Below are positions 23,474-31,869 of a stretch of DNA of 64,000 bases, in pieces. The notes under the pieces were generated by a model. It did no database searches. It worked only from the letters and a program-made list of their open reading frames with translations, and was not told where the DNA came from. The stretch spans positions 1 through 64,000 of the forward strand of contig JAJYLQ010000015.1 in NCBI GenBank assembly GCA_021787595.1. The letters run 5' to 3'. The position numbers and the translations under genes were made by a program. This stretch comes from Chloroflexota bacterium (GTDB lineage: Bacteria; Chloroflexota; Anaerolineae; Anaerolineales; Villigracilaceae). Each line of letters opens with the position of its first letter. The stretch's first letter is position 1.

Positions 23474-23567
23474 TATAATTGCCGCGTGAGCAATTGGTCC
23501 GGCATTACAGTCGTCAACATTGCCGCAAGTGTCGACGCGGTTCTGTTTTTGTAAGTGGTCGAACGCT
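23474..23567 (+). ncRNA. Possible short structured transcript or leader
   Basis: TATAAT at 23474-23479 lies about 90 bp upstream of a strong terminator (23568-23600). Between them is a stretch with no credible ORF and an imperfect hairpin (GTCG..ACATT / AAGTGTCGAC, about 23510-23538). No recognisable -35 is present. It could be a small RNA, a leader for the aminotransferase gene or unrelated sequence. Confidence 0.25.
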
Positions 23568-23602
23568 ATCTGGTCAGGGTTTCCCTGACCAGATTTTATT
23601 TT
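23568..23602 (+). terminator. Intrinsic terminator
   Basis: A 12-bp perfect stem ATCTGGTCAGGG / CCCTGACCAGAT with a TTT loop is followed by TTTTATTTTA. It lies 110 bp after fabD and 55 bp before the aminotransferase start. Confidence 0.85.
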
Positions 23603-23615
23603 ACCTCACCCCATT

Positions 23616-23637
23616 CCCTCTCCCAAAAGGAGAGGGG
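23616..23637. repeat. CCCTCTCC/GGAGAGGG palindrome
   Basis: A short hairpin with an AAAA loop (CCCTCTCC-C-AAAA-GGAGAGGG), preceded by CCTCACCCC. It lies immediately before the aminotransferase ribosome-binding site at 23644 and could sequester or expose it. Confidence 0.5.
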
Positions 23638-23656
23638 AGACATAAGGAGAATCGGA

Positions 23657-24874
23657 ATGAAGTTAAGTAAACTTGCCAGCGAAATTGCCGAATCACCGAC
23701 GCTGGCGCTGAACGAGGAAGCCCGTTTGCTGCGCGAGCGCGGGGAGGCGGTGATCCACCTGGGCATCGGCGAGCCGAAGAACAAAACACCGATCAACGCA
23801 ATTTTGTCATCTGCCGCGAAATTGATGAGCGGCGAAGTGAAATATACGCCGGCCGACGGCGTGCCTTCGTTGAAGAAAGCCATTGTCCGTTATACGGAAG
23901 AGAATTACAACCGCCTCGTCGCACCGGAAAATGTGCTTGTAACAAACGGAGCCAAGCAATCGCTGTTCAATATTTTTTATTCCATCCTGAACCCGCAGGA
24001 TGAGGTGATCGTGATCGCGCCATACTGGGTTTCATATCCGGAAATTGTCAAGATGTGCCTGGCGCGTCCGGTGATCGTCACGCCCGAAGATGGGACCTTC
24101 ACACCGCGTTTCGAAGATATCGAAAGGGCGGTCACGTCATACACGCGGGCCATCATTGTCAACAGCCCGAATAATCCATCCGGCGTGATTTATCCGCCTG
24201 AGTTGATTCAAAAGCTGGTTGACTTTTGCGAACGCAAGGGGATCTATCTTGTCTGCGACGACATCTATCACAAACTGACGTTTGATCGAAAGGAAGCCGC
24301 CCCGGCCACGCGCTTCACGCAAAAGGATATCGAAGACTTGCACATCATCATCGTCAACGGCGTGGCCAAACTTTATGGCATGACCGGCTTCCGCGTCGGA
24401 TGGGTGGTCGGGCCGCGCGAACTTGTCCGGGTGATGACCAACGTCACCGCGCAGACCACGTCGGGCGTCAGCCCCGTCAGCCAGGCGGCGGCTGAGGGCG
24501 CGCTGAACGGCTTGCAGTCCGTGGTGGAAGCGCTGCGTTTGCAGATCCAAAATAATCGCGATGTTTTGCTTCAAGAGATGAAGTCGTTCAACGGCGCGCG
24601 TCTGATCCCGCCGGATGGAACTTTTTACGCGCTGCCCGATCTGCGCGCGTTCAATACTAGTTCGGTCGAACTGTCGAAATTTTTGTTGAAGAAGGCGCTG
24701 GTCGTGACGGTTCCAGGAAAAGAATTTGGAATGGAAGGCCACATCCGCTTGTCGTTCAGCGGAACGGTCAAAGATGTGACCGAAGGCGTTGCGCGCATCA
24801 AATGGGCGCTCGACCCGACCAGCCCGAATGAAATTTATATTGGCGATAAAAAGATGGTGAGGGATTGGTTATAA
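23657..24874 (+). CDS. Class I/II pyridoxal-phosphate aminotransferase (aspartate aminotransferase-like)
   Basis: The 405-aa enzyme transfers amino groups between an amino acid and a 2-oxo acid. It has the fold-type I order: HLGIGEPKNKTP near the N-terminus, NGAKQSLFN, IVNSPNNPSG (substrate-binding Asn-Pro), CDDIYHKLTFD, and the PLP lysine in NGVAKLYGMTGFRVGW, ending with an Arg-containing IRLSFSG. I start at ATG 23657 behind AAGGAGA; an in-frame ATG at 23555 reads through the upstream terminator. Aspartate is the likely donor but not proven. Confidence 0.88.
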   Translation: MKLSKLASEIAESPTLALNEEARLLRERGEAVIHLGIGEPKNKTPINAILSSAAKLMSGEVKYTPADGVPSLKKAIVRYTEENYNRLVAPENVLVTNGAKQSLFNIFYSILNPQDEVIVIAPYWVSYPEIVKMCLARPVIVTPEDGTFTPRFEDIERAVTSYTRAIIVNSPNNPSGVIYPPELIQKLVDFCERKGIYLVCDDIYHKLTFDRKEAAPATRFTQKDIEDLHIIIVNGVAKLYGMTGFRVGWVVGPRELVRVMTNVTAQTTSGVSPVSQAAAEGALNGLQSVVEALRLQIQNNRDVLLQEMKSFNGARLIPPDGTFYALPDLRAFNTSSVELSKFLLKKALVVTVPGKEFGMEGHIRLSFSGTVKDVTEGVARIKWALDPTSPNEIYIGDKKMVRDWL

Positions 24875-24880
24875 ATTTTT

Positions 24881-25039
24881 GTAGGGGCACAGCAGGACGA
24901 TCTCTCGTTGTGGTTGTGGAAAGTTTCCGCTGCGCCCTACGGAATGGATATAAATCATGGTAAGGGCACAGCGGGACAATCTCTCGTTGTGGTTGTGGAA
25001 AGTTTCCGCTGTGCCCCTACGGAATGGATATAAATAATG
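24881..25039. repeat. Tandem duplication of about 79 bp upstream of pckA
   Basis: 24881-24959 and 24960-25039 are near-identical copies differing at only a handful of positions. Each contains GGGCACAGCGGGA ... TCCGCTGTGCCC arms that can pair, and each ends with GGAATGGATATAAAT-ATG. The second copy carries the pckA start codon and the first carries an equivalent ATG in the same context. Confidence 0.9.
24957..25037 (+). CDS. Possible 26-residue leader peptide coupled to pckA
   Basis: The ATG at the end of the first repeat unit opens a 26-codon frame (MVRAQRDNLSLW...NGYK) that reads through the second repeat unit. It stops at TAA 25035-25037, overlapping the pckA ATG as TAATG. This could couple or attenuate pckA translation. 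It has no strong ribosome-binding site and may be an accident of the duplication. Confidence 0.3.
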   Translation: MVRAQRDNLSLWLWKVSAVPLRNGYK

Positions 25040-26692
25040 AATAATCTTTTGAATATCAAAACTCCTGCTGAAGCAATTGCTCAAACCCGAAAGGCGGATT
25101 ACAACCTTTCGAATCACAGCATCAGTAATTTGCATCTGGCTTATTGGAATCTGCCGACCGAAGCCTTATATGAAGAAGCCGTCTTTCGCGGCGAAGGTGC
25201 GACGACGCTGGGCGGGCCGTTTGTGGCGAACACCGGCAAGCATACCGCACGCGCCGCCACCGACAAATTCATCGTGCGCGAAGTTTCGAGCGAAAGACAC
25301 GTTTGGTGGGGACAATATAATCGTCCGTTTGCGCCGGAAAAGTTCGAAGTCCTGTATGACCGCATGTTGGGATTCTTGCAGGGACGCGATGTTTTCGTCC
25401 AGGACCTTTACGCGGGGGCGGACGAAAATTACCGCCTGCCGGTCCGCATCGTGACAGAACTGGCGTGGCACAGCATGTTCGTCCGCAATATGTTCATTTC
25501 TCCGCAGTCGCTGGAGGAATACAAACGCTTCGTCCCTGAGTTTACGATCATCGCCATGCCGTCGTTCAAAGGAATTCCCGCCGTGGATAATACGGCGACC
25601 GATACGTTCATCTGTTTGTCGTTCGAGAAGAAACTTGCCATCATCGGCAACACGGCGTACGCGGGCGAGATCAAGAAATCGGTCTTTACGATTTTAAATT
25701 ATCTCCTTCCACTCGAAGGCGTGCTTTCGATGCACTGTTCGGCGAACGTCAGCCCAAAAGACGCGGACGATGTGGCGCTGTTCTTTGGACTCAGCGGAAC
25801 GGGCAAGACCACGCTGTCGGCGGATCCCACGCGCCGCCTCATCGGGGACGATGAGCATGGCTGGAGCGACGACGGCGTTTTCAACTTTGAAGGCGGTTGC
25901 TACGCAAAAGTCATCGGCCTTTCGGCGACTGCGGAACCAGAGATTTACGCGACAACGAAACGATTCGGGACGATTCTCGAGAATGTGGTTTTCGACCCGG
26001 TGACGCGTTACATTGATCTCGATGACGATACGCTGACCGAGAACACGCGCGCATCCTATCCATTGGAATTTATTGAGAATGCCGTGCCGGAAAAGCAGGC
26101 GGGACATCCGAAGAACGTTATCTTCCTGACGTGCGACGCGTCGGGCGTGATGCCGCCCATTGCGCGGCTGACGCCGAACCAGGCGTTGTATCAATTCATC
26201 TCCGGCTACACATCCAAGATCGGCGGCACGGAAATTGGTCTGCGCGACGAGCCGGAGATCACGTTCTCCGCCTGCTTCGGCGGACCGTTCATGGTGCATC
26301 ATCCGTATTATTATGCTGAGATACTGAAACGGAAAATCGAGCGATATAACGTCAAATGCTGGCTGGTCAATACAGGCTGGGTTGGCGGGGCGTATGGCGT
26401 GGGCAAACGCATCAGCATCAAATACACGCGGGCTTTGCTTTCCGCGGCATTGAATGGAAGGCTGGATCAGGTCAAATACAAGAAAGATCCCATCTTTGGT
26501 TTTGAGGTCCCGGCGCAATGTCCCGACGTTCCGGACGATGTTCTTGATCCCGCGGGTTCCTGGCCGGATAAGAAGGAATACAATAAACGATATCGTGACC
26601 TTGCTGCGCGATTTATAGAAAATTTCAAGAAGTTCGAAGATCATACGCCGCGGGAAGTGGTGGACGCAGGGCCGCGCATATCGCTGCAATAG
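25037..26692 (+). CDS. pckA: Phosphoenolpyruvate carboxykinase (ATP)
   Basis: PckA interconverts oxaloacetate and phosphoenolpyruvate with ATP at the start of gluconeogenesis. The 551-aa protein has the ATP-type signature: FFGLSGTGKTTLSADPTRRL (kinase-1a loop), IGDDEHGW and FNFEGGCYAK (metal and PEPCK-specific segments), SAYTSK-like SGYTSKIGGTE and WLVNTGWVGG. Length fits the family. It is followed by a terminator, so it is a single-gene unit preceded by the tandem repeat. Confidence 0.95.
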   Translation: MNNLLNIKTPAEAIAQTRKADYNLSNHSISNLHLAYWNLPTEALYEEAVFRGEGATTLGGPFVANTGKHTARAATDKFIVREVSSERHVWWGQYNRPFAPEKFEVLYDRMLGFLQGRDVFVQDLYAGADENYRLPVRIVTELAWHSMFVRNMFISPQSLEEYKRFVPEFTIIAMPSFKGIPAVDNTATDTFICLSFEKKLAIIGNTAYAGEIKKSVFTILNYLLPLEGVLSMHCSANVSPKDADDVALFFGLSGTGKTTLSADPTRRLIGDDEHGWSDDGVFNFEGGCYAKVIGLSATAEPEIYATTKRFGTILENVVFDPVTRYIDLDDDTLTENTRASYPLEFIENAVPEKQAGHPKNVIFLTCDASGVMPPIARLTPNQALYQFISGYTSKIGGTEIGLRDEPEITFSACFGGPFMVHHPYYYAEILKRKIERYNVKCWLVNTGWVGGAYGVGKRISIKYTRALLSAALNGRLDQVKYKKDPIFGFEVPAQCPDVPDDVLDPAGSWPDKKEYNKRYRDLAARFIENFKKFEDHTPREVVDAGPRISLQ

Positions 26693-26700
26693 TGAAAAGT

Positions 26701-26738
26701 ATACAATCGCCCTCGGATCCGAGGGCGATTGTATTTTC
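26701..26738 (+). terminator. Intrinsic terminator after pckA
   Basis: 26701-26734 is a 34-base perfect palindrome (ATACAATCGCCCTCG and its complement around GGATCC) followed by TTTTC. Confidence 0.85.
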
Positions 26739-26767
26739 ATCGCCCTGACTTCACTCGAATTTCGTTA

Positions 26768-26796
26768 TTGTATTCGGCTCGCCACTGAGCTAAAAT
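26768..26796 (+). promoter_or_regulatory. Promoter of the acyl-CoA synthetase gene
   Basis: TTGTAT (26768-26773) and TAAAAT (26791-26796) are 17 bp apart, about 30 bp before ATG 26825. A strong AAAGGAGG ribosome-binding site follows at 26811-26818. Confidence 0.55.
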
Positions 26797-26824
26797 CGAA
26801 TAAATTCGCAAAAGGAGGCTTCCC

Positions 26825-28453
26825 ATGCAAGGACAGATGATGGACTATCAGCTCACGTTGACTCCGTTGTTGGAACGGGCAAGGCGGCTCTTTCCCAAAA
26901 AGGAAATTGTCACCAAAGCCGGGCCAAGCCTGGAGCGTTTCACTTATGGTGAAATGACCGAACGCGTGGCGCGGCTTGCCAATGCACTGGAAAAGCTCGG
27001 CGTGCGGCGCGGCGACCGCGTGGCGACGTTTGCCTGGAACAATGCGCGCCATCTTGAACTTTACTTTGCCGTGCCGTGCATGGGGGCCGTGCTTCATCCG
27101 CTGAACCTCCGGCTGCCCGCCGACCAATTGACCTATATCGTTGCTCACGCAGATGATCAGGTTTTATTTGTTGACCCGACGCTTTTGCCAGCGGTCGAAA
27201 AACTTGCACCGCAGCTAAAGAGCATCGAGCATTATGTTGTCATGGGCGATAAAGTTCCCGAAGGCACGACACTCAGCCCGGTCCATTCTTATGAAGAGTT
27301 GTTGGCCAATGCCAGTCCTGAATATCCATGGCCGCATCTGAATGAAAATGATGCGGCGGCAATGTGCTACACGTCCGGCACCACGGGCAATCCGAAAGGC
27401 GTGGTGTACTCGCATCGTTCGATCTATCTTCACAGCCTCGGCTTGAGCATGATCGATTCGTTTGGTCTCACCGAGCGCGACGTGTTCATGCCTGTGGTTC
27501 CCATGTTCCACGTGTTGGCATGGGGAACACCATTTGCAACGGTCATGCTCGGAACGAAACTCGTATTTCCAGGTCCGCATTTGCAGCCGCGCGATCTTGC
27601 CGAGTTGATCCAGTCTGAGAAAGTGACGCTCACGGCGGGCGTCCCGACGCTTTGGCTTGGGCTGCTGGCTTTGCTGGATAAGGAGCGTTATGACCTGAGC
27701 AGTCTGCGCGGGATGATCGTCGGAGGCGCGGCCGCTCCACAGTCCATGATCGAGGCGTTCGAAAAGAAGCAGGGGATCCACGTTGTCCATGCCTGGGGCA
27801 TGACCGAAATGTCGCCGCTTGGCACAGTGAGTCACTTGAAGAGCTATCAGGAAGGTTTGCCGGAGGAAGAGCGCTTCGCGATCCGCGCCAAGCAGGGATT
27901 ATCCGTGCCGGGCGTTGACATTCGCGCGGTGGACGAATCCGGAAAAGAGATTCCGTGGGATGGAAAAGCTTTTGGTGAGTTGCAGGTGCGCGGGCCGTGG
28001 ATCATCAGCAGTTATTACAACGACGAGCGCAGCGCCGATTCATTCATGGACGGCTGGTTCCGCACCGGCGATGTGGTGACGATTGACCCCGAGGGCTTCG
28101 TCCAGATCGTGGACCGCACCAAGGATTTGGTCAAGAGCGGCGGCGAATGGATCTCGAGTCAGGATCTTGAAAACGTGATCATGGCGCATCCGAAGGTTCT
28201 CGAGGCGGCTGTGATCGCGGTGCCGCATCCGAAGTGGCAGGAGCGGCCTTTGGCGTGCGTTGTCCCGAAACCTGATTACAAGGATAATTTGACTAAAGCC
28301 GAAATCTATGACCATCTGCGGACGCGCTTCGATAAGATGTATCTGCCGGATGATATTGTATTTATTGACGCAGTTCCGAAGACGAGTGTAGGCAAATTTG
28401 ATAAAAAGGTGCTGAGACAGCAATACAAGGATTATCAATTGCCCGAAGCGTAG
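26825..28453 (+). CDS. AMP-dependent acyl-CoA synthetase (long/medium-chain fatty acid--CoA ligase)
   Basis: The 542-aa enzyme activates a carboxylic acid with ATP to an acyl-adenylate and then to acyl-CoA. Motifs: A3 [19 protein letters not shown]5 [11 protein letters not shown]7 [10 protein letters not shown]8 [15 protein letters not shown] and the C-terminal lysine in [11 protein letters not shown]. Closest by eye to fatty-acyl-CoA synthetases (FadD/DmdB type). The chain length cannot be told from sequence. It is a single-gene unit between its own promoter and a terminator. Confidence 0.9.
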   Translation: MQGQMMDYQLTLTPLLERARRLFPKKEIVTKAGPSLERFTYGEMTERVARLANALEKLGVRRGDRVATFAWNNARHLELYFAVPCMGAVLHPLNLRLPADQLTYIVAHADDQVLFVDPTLLPAVEKLAPQLKSIEHYVVMGDKVPEGTTLSPVHSYEELLANASPEYPWPHLNENDAAAMCYTSGTTGNPKGVVYSHRSIYLHSLGLSMIDSFGLTERDVFMPVVPMFHVLAWGTPFATVMLGTKLVFPGPHLQPRDLAELIQSEKVTLTAGVPTLWLGLLALLDKERYDLSSLRGMIVGGAAAPQSMIEAFEKKQGIHVVHAWGMTEMSPLGTVSHLKSYQEGLPEEERFAIRAKQGLSVPGVDIRAVDESGKEIPWDGKAFGELQVRGPWIISSYYNDERSADSFMDGWFRTGDVVTIDPEGFVQIVDRTKDLVKSGGEWISSQDLENVIMAHPKVLEAAVIAVPHPKWQERPLACVVPKPDYKDNLTKAEIYDHLRTRFDKMYLPDDIVFIDAVPKTSVGKFDKKVLRQQYKDYQLPEA

Positions 28454-28515
28454 TTCAATACTGAAACGTCTTGACTGCAAAAAGAATCAGCCACTAATTT
28501 CACGAATTAGCGTAA

Positions 28516-28549
28516 AAATTCCCGGCCCATCAGGTCGGGAATTTATTTT
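28516..28549 (+). terminator. Intrinsic terminator between the acyl-CoA synthetase and glycosyltransferase genes
   Basis: AAATTCCCG (28516-28524) pairs with CGGGAATTT (28536-28544), then ATTTTGG. The flanks (28492-28515 and 28560-28590) carry related ATTTCACGAATTAG/GTGAAATTCGCATAATTCG stretches that look like another small repeat. Confidence 0.7.
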
Positions 28550-28619
28550 GGTTTTATTTCGAAAATTTGTGAAATTCGCATAATTCGTAATCCAGTCTCA
28601 AGCTTGAGACAAGCCATAT

Positions 28620-30200
28620 TTACGGGTTGAAATTAATCCTGAAAATCTTCATGTCTGTGTTCGGTATGGAACCAACCAACATAAAACGCGGATCGGGCGT
28701 GATGTTGTTGTAGATCTTGTCCAGTTGTGGACGCAGAGCCGGAAGCAGGATGTAGCGCGCGTTGTAATGCCGGGCAACGAAGACAATGGTATTGACGTCG
28801 TTGTTTGGAACCATGACCGTCTTGAAGCCAGTGCCTTCGTAAACATCCCATGTATCACGCGCTAAAACGGCAATGTTATTGGAATCGATTCCCTGTTGAC
28901 TCGCGTCATTGAGAATTATGGATTTAACAACCTTATATTCCTGATAAATGCCATTGTAGTAAATCGTGGAGCTGTAATTTTTCTCGAATCCTTGATGTCC
29001 TGCATAGGCTGAAAGTAGTATGACCACTCCGGTCAACAATAATTTTGGGCGCAAATAATTGGCAAAGAAATCCACGATCAGTAAGCAGATAAACGGCATG
29101 AGTATGCCCAAACTTTTGATCAGCGAGCCGGGGCCCGAGAAAGCCGCAATGGTGGAATAAAATATGTATTCAAAAATGGCAAAGAGCGACGCGGGGATGA
29201 GAAGCAGAAGTTTGTTCTTGTCGCGGTGGATCAAAAGCGCGTCTGCGAGCGAAACGAAGAATAACACGACAAAAACGGGATCGAGAAAATAATTGACCTG
29301 ATTGAGGTTTTCCAGCGCAGTATGCCATCTGCGGCTGAGGATGCCAAGAATGCCGAACGTGGCGCGCAGGGTCTTCCAATCAATTTCTTTTCCGTAAGAA
29401 TGAAAATCTTCGTATGTTGTCAGGAACGCGGTCTTTGCCGGACCGGGCGGAAATAATGCGTGCAGTTCCGTGTAATTCATAACCATCAGCGGAGATAGAA
29501 TTAGCAAATGGATTCCAACCGCCGCGGCTGTAATGCCAAGCTTGTTTTTCCAGGTTGTCGAAGCGAGCAGGATGCAGATTTCAAGCGCTGCCAACAGGAG
29601 AATATCATCCTGCCGGATCAGGTTTGCAAGCCCGGTGAAGAGCGCGGCAAGAAGAAAATATTTCGGCTCTCTGAATGCCTTCATCATGAAGTAAATCGAA
29701 ATTGCACCGAATGCGCCCGCAAAAATGATGGCTTCTGTCGTTGTCGAAAACCAAACCTGAAAGGGCGAGAAGAACGTCAATATTCCGGTGAGCGCGCCGA
29801 TCTTGATGGAACCGGAAAAATATTTCCCCGCCGAATATCCGGCAGCGGCCGGGACGATGCCAAATGCAATCGGCGCGATCAGCGCGCTGGAAATCGTCCT
29901 GCCGAACAAAATCATCGGGATGGCGATCAGAAATGATGCGGTCGGATTCCAAAAATCTCCGGCGTAATGGGGAAGCGGCAAAAGTCCGCTGAAAAAATAG
30001 ACGATGTAATCAATGACCGGTCCGCGGCCGCTTGCGATGTTTTTTGCGACCGTGTAATAAAACGCTGAATCGCCGTGCCCGGGCATTTGCGCGAAACTGG
30101 CGAGACGGAAACGTAAAATAAGGCCGGCGATCAATCCGGCCACGAATAACCAAAACCAAAATCGTTTTTCTTTTGCGTTCGTTTCTAAATAGTTGCTCAT
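28620..30200 (-). CDS. Membrane glycosyltransferase, GT39/GT83 (PMT/ArnT-like)
   Basis: The 526-aa protein has about 10-11 membrane segments and the GT-C fold pattern: a first extracytoplasmic loop with GHGDSAFYYTVAKNIASGRG (the acidic residue in the first loop is the usual catalytic position), and a C-terminal soluble part of about 130 residues. Such enzymes transfer a sugar from a lipid-phosphate carrier to protein or lipid outside the membrane. Acceptor and sugar are unknown. It stands apart from the trmFO-hflX run by about 116 bp. Confidence 0.72.
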   Translation of the reverse strand: MSNYLETNAKEKRFWFWLFVAGLIAGLILRFRLASFAQMPGHGDSAFYYTVAKNIASGRGPVIDYIVYFFSGLLPLPHYAGDFWNPTASFLIAIPMILFGRTISSALIAPIAFGIVPAAAGYSAGKYFSGSIKIGALTGILTFFSPFQVWFSTTTEAIIFAGAFGAISIYFMMKAFREPKYFLLAALFTGLANLIRQDDILLLAALEICILLASTTWKNKLGITAAAVGIHLLILSPLMVMNYTELHALFPPGPAKTAFLTTYEDFHSYGKEIDWKTLRATFGILGILSRRWHTALENLNQVNYFLDPVFVVLFFVSLADALLIHRDKNKLLLLIPASLFAIFEYIFYSTIAAFSGPGSLIKSLGILMPFICLLIVDFFANYLRPKLLLTGVVILLSAYAGHQGFEKNYSSTIYYNGIYQEYKVVKSIILNDASQQGIDSNNIAVLARDTWDVYEGTGFKTVMVPNNDVNTIVFVARHYNARYILLPALRPQLDKIYNNITPDPRFMLVGSIPNTDMKIFRINFNP

Positions 30201-30316
30201 TTATCTTAAAAAATAAATTCTGCTCCAGCCGCCGCTTGCACTTTGTTCTTTGAGTGTCCTTGGAGGCGTCCTCGCCGCCGGGAGCCGAGTTTTGTAATAT
30301 TATTTGTGAACGATAC

Positions 30317-30517
30317 TTACAACGCCCATGCCAGCATCAATCCAATGATTGCAACGACCAGTCCGAGGTGGAGCAGGAGGTTGGAAGTTGTCAGCCAAAA
30401 CGGGGCAACCGCGAACTGCAAAATCAAATTGATCAAAATCAATAGAATTCCAATCAACGGCAGCAGCCCTTTGCGATGCGCAAGATATTCTGAAAGCACA
30501 TCTAATAATTTCGACAT
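30317..30517 (-). CDS. Small two-TM membrane protein, 66 aa
   Basis: From ATG 30517 the protein starts MSKLLDVLSEYLAHRKG and then forms two hydrophobic helices (about 17-35 and 42-64). It overlaps the hflX stop as TAATG, so it is almost surely translated by coupling. The longer frame starting at 30565 lies within hflX and lacks family logic. Function is unknown. Confidence 0.65.
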   Translation of the reverse strand: MSKLLDVLSEYLAHRKGLLPLIGILLILINLILQFAVAPFWLTTSNLLLHLGLVVAIIGLMLAWAL

Positions 30518-31869
30518 TACACTTCCTCTTCTTCTAATTCGGTTTGATGATTGTTTGCCTGCCACGCGGCAAATTGAGCGGCTAATCGTCCGGGAATTCG
30601 TCCCTGCATCAAAACGCCGCCGCGTTCGTGCTCGATGCGTTCCACCTGGCCTGCTTCATGGAACAGCGAGATCAATGCCCCTTGTTGATACGGCAATCGA
30701 ACAAGGATCGGCGTGTAGGTTTCGTACAATTCTTTTTTGATCAAATCCAAAAGATCGGGCAGACCGATTCCTTTGCGGGCCGAGATGGCAACCGACTTTG
30801 GATATTGACGCGCCGTCTCACGCGCGACCTCGGGCTGGCTGAGGCGATCTATTTTATTCAGCGCCGTGACGGCTGGGACGTGTCCCGCGCCGATTTCCTC
30901 CAGCGTCTCCTGCACGGATTGATATTGATTCAACGCGTTGGCGTGTGAAATATCCACCACGTGCAAAAGCAAATCCGCTTCGGCGATTTCCTCCAGCGTG
31001 GCGCGGAACGCCGCGACCAGCGCCGTCGGCAATTTTTGAATGAAGCCCACAGTGTCAGTCAACAAAGCCTGATAACCGCCCGGCAATTCGATCCGGCGCG
31101 TAGTCGGATCGAGCGTGGCGAAGAGTTGATTTGCCACATAGGCGTCCGCTTTTGCCACACGGTTAAGTAGTGTGGATTTGCCCGCATTGGTATATCCGAC
31201 CAATGCCACAGTCGGGATGCGCGAACGTTTGCGCTGGGCCCGGTATCTCATGCGGTGCGCGCGGACTTTTTCGAGCTCGCGCTTGAGATGCGCGATCCGC
31301 GTCCGGATGGAACGCCGGTCCACTTCCAGCTGCGTTTCGCCGGGGCCGCGCAAGCCCACGCCGCCGACTGAGCCGGTCCGTCCGCCGCCGCCGCCGGCTT
31401 GCCGGGCGAGATGCGTCCATTGTCCGGTAAGGCGCGGCAGCAGATATTCGTATTGAGCGAGTTCGACCTGCACCATTCCTTCGGCGGTGTGCGCGTGCTG
31501 TGCGAAGATGTCGAGAATCAAGGCCGTCCGGTCGAGCACGCGGATGTTTAATCCCAGCGCCTCTTCCAGTTCCCGTTGGTGACGCGGCGAAAGTTCGTCG
31601 TCGAAGATGACCACCTGCGCAAGCGTTTCTTCGGCCAGGGCTTTTAGCTCCTCCACTTTGCCGGGACCGATGTAGGTTTCAACGTGCGGGTGATCCAGCT
31701 TTTGCGTTAACTCACCAACGACTTCAAGCCCGGCTGTATCGGCAAGCAGGGCAAGTTCAGTCAGTGAATCTTCGAGCGATAGATTGTTTTTTTGCTGGTG
31801 GATTTCAACGCCGACGAGAAACGCGCGCTCGCGGGGCGGGCGTGTCGGTTGGGGGATTCTCTTTGCCAT
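30517..31869 (-). CDS. hflX: Ribosome-associated GTPase HflX
   Basis: HflX binds ribosomes, splits stalled ones under stress and belongs to the Obg-HflX GTPases. The 450-aa protein has the N-terminal HflX domain (VETYIGPGKVEEL, VIFDDELSPRHQRELE), the glycine-rich linker GGGGRTGSVGGVGLRGPGETQLE, and the G domain with G1 GYTNAGKST, G3 DTVGFIQKLP and G4 NKID. The start at 31869 lies inside the end of the upstream kinase gene, giving a 65-bp overlap. Confidence 0.93.
   Translation of the reverse strand: MAKRIPQPTRPPRERAFLVGVEIHQQKNNLSLEDSLTELALLADTAGLEVVGELTQKLDHPHVETYIGPGKVEELKALAEETLAQVVIFDDELSPRHQRELEEALGLNIRVLDRTALILDIFAQHAHTAEGMVQVELAQYEYLLPRLTGQWTHLARQAGGGGGRTGSVGGVGLRGPGETQLEVDRRSIRTRIAHLKRELEKVRAHRMRYRAQRKRSRIPTVALVGYTNAGKSTLLNRVAKADAYVANQLFATLDPTTRRIELPGGYQALLTDTVGFIQKLPTALVAAFRATLEEIAEADLLLHVVDISHANALNQYQSVQETLEEIGAGHVPAVTALNKIDRLSQPEVARETARQYPKSVAISARKGIGLPDLLDLIKKELYETYTPILVRLPYQQGALISLFHEAGQVERIEHERGGVLMQGRIPGRLAAQFAAWQANNHQTELEEEEV

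Noticed and set aside
24869-25135. An 88-codon minus-strand frame across the pckA upstream repeats
   Set aside because: It is produced by the tandem duplication (the same peptide appears twice) and runs into pckA.
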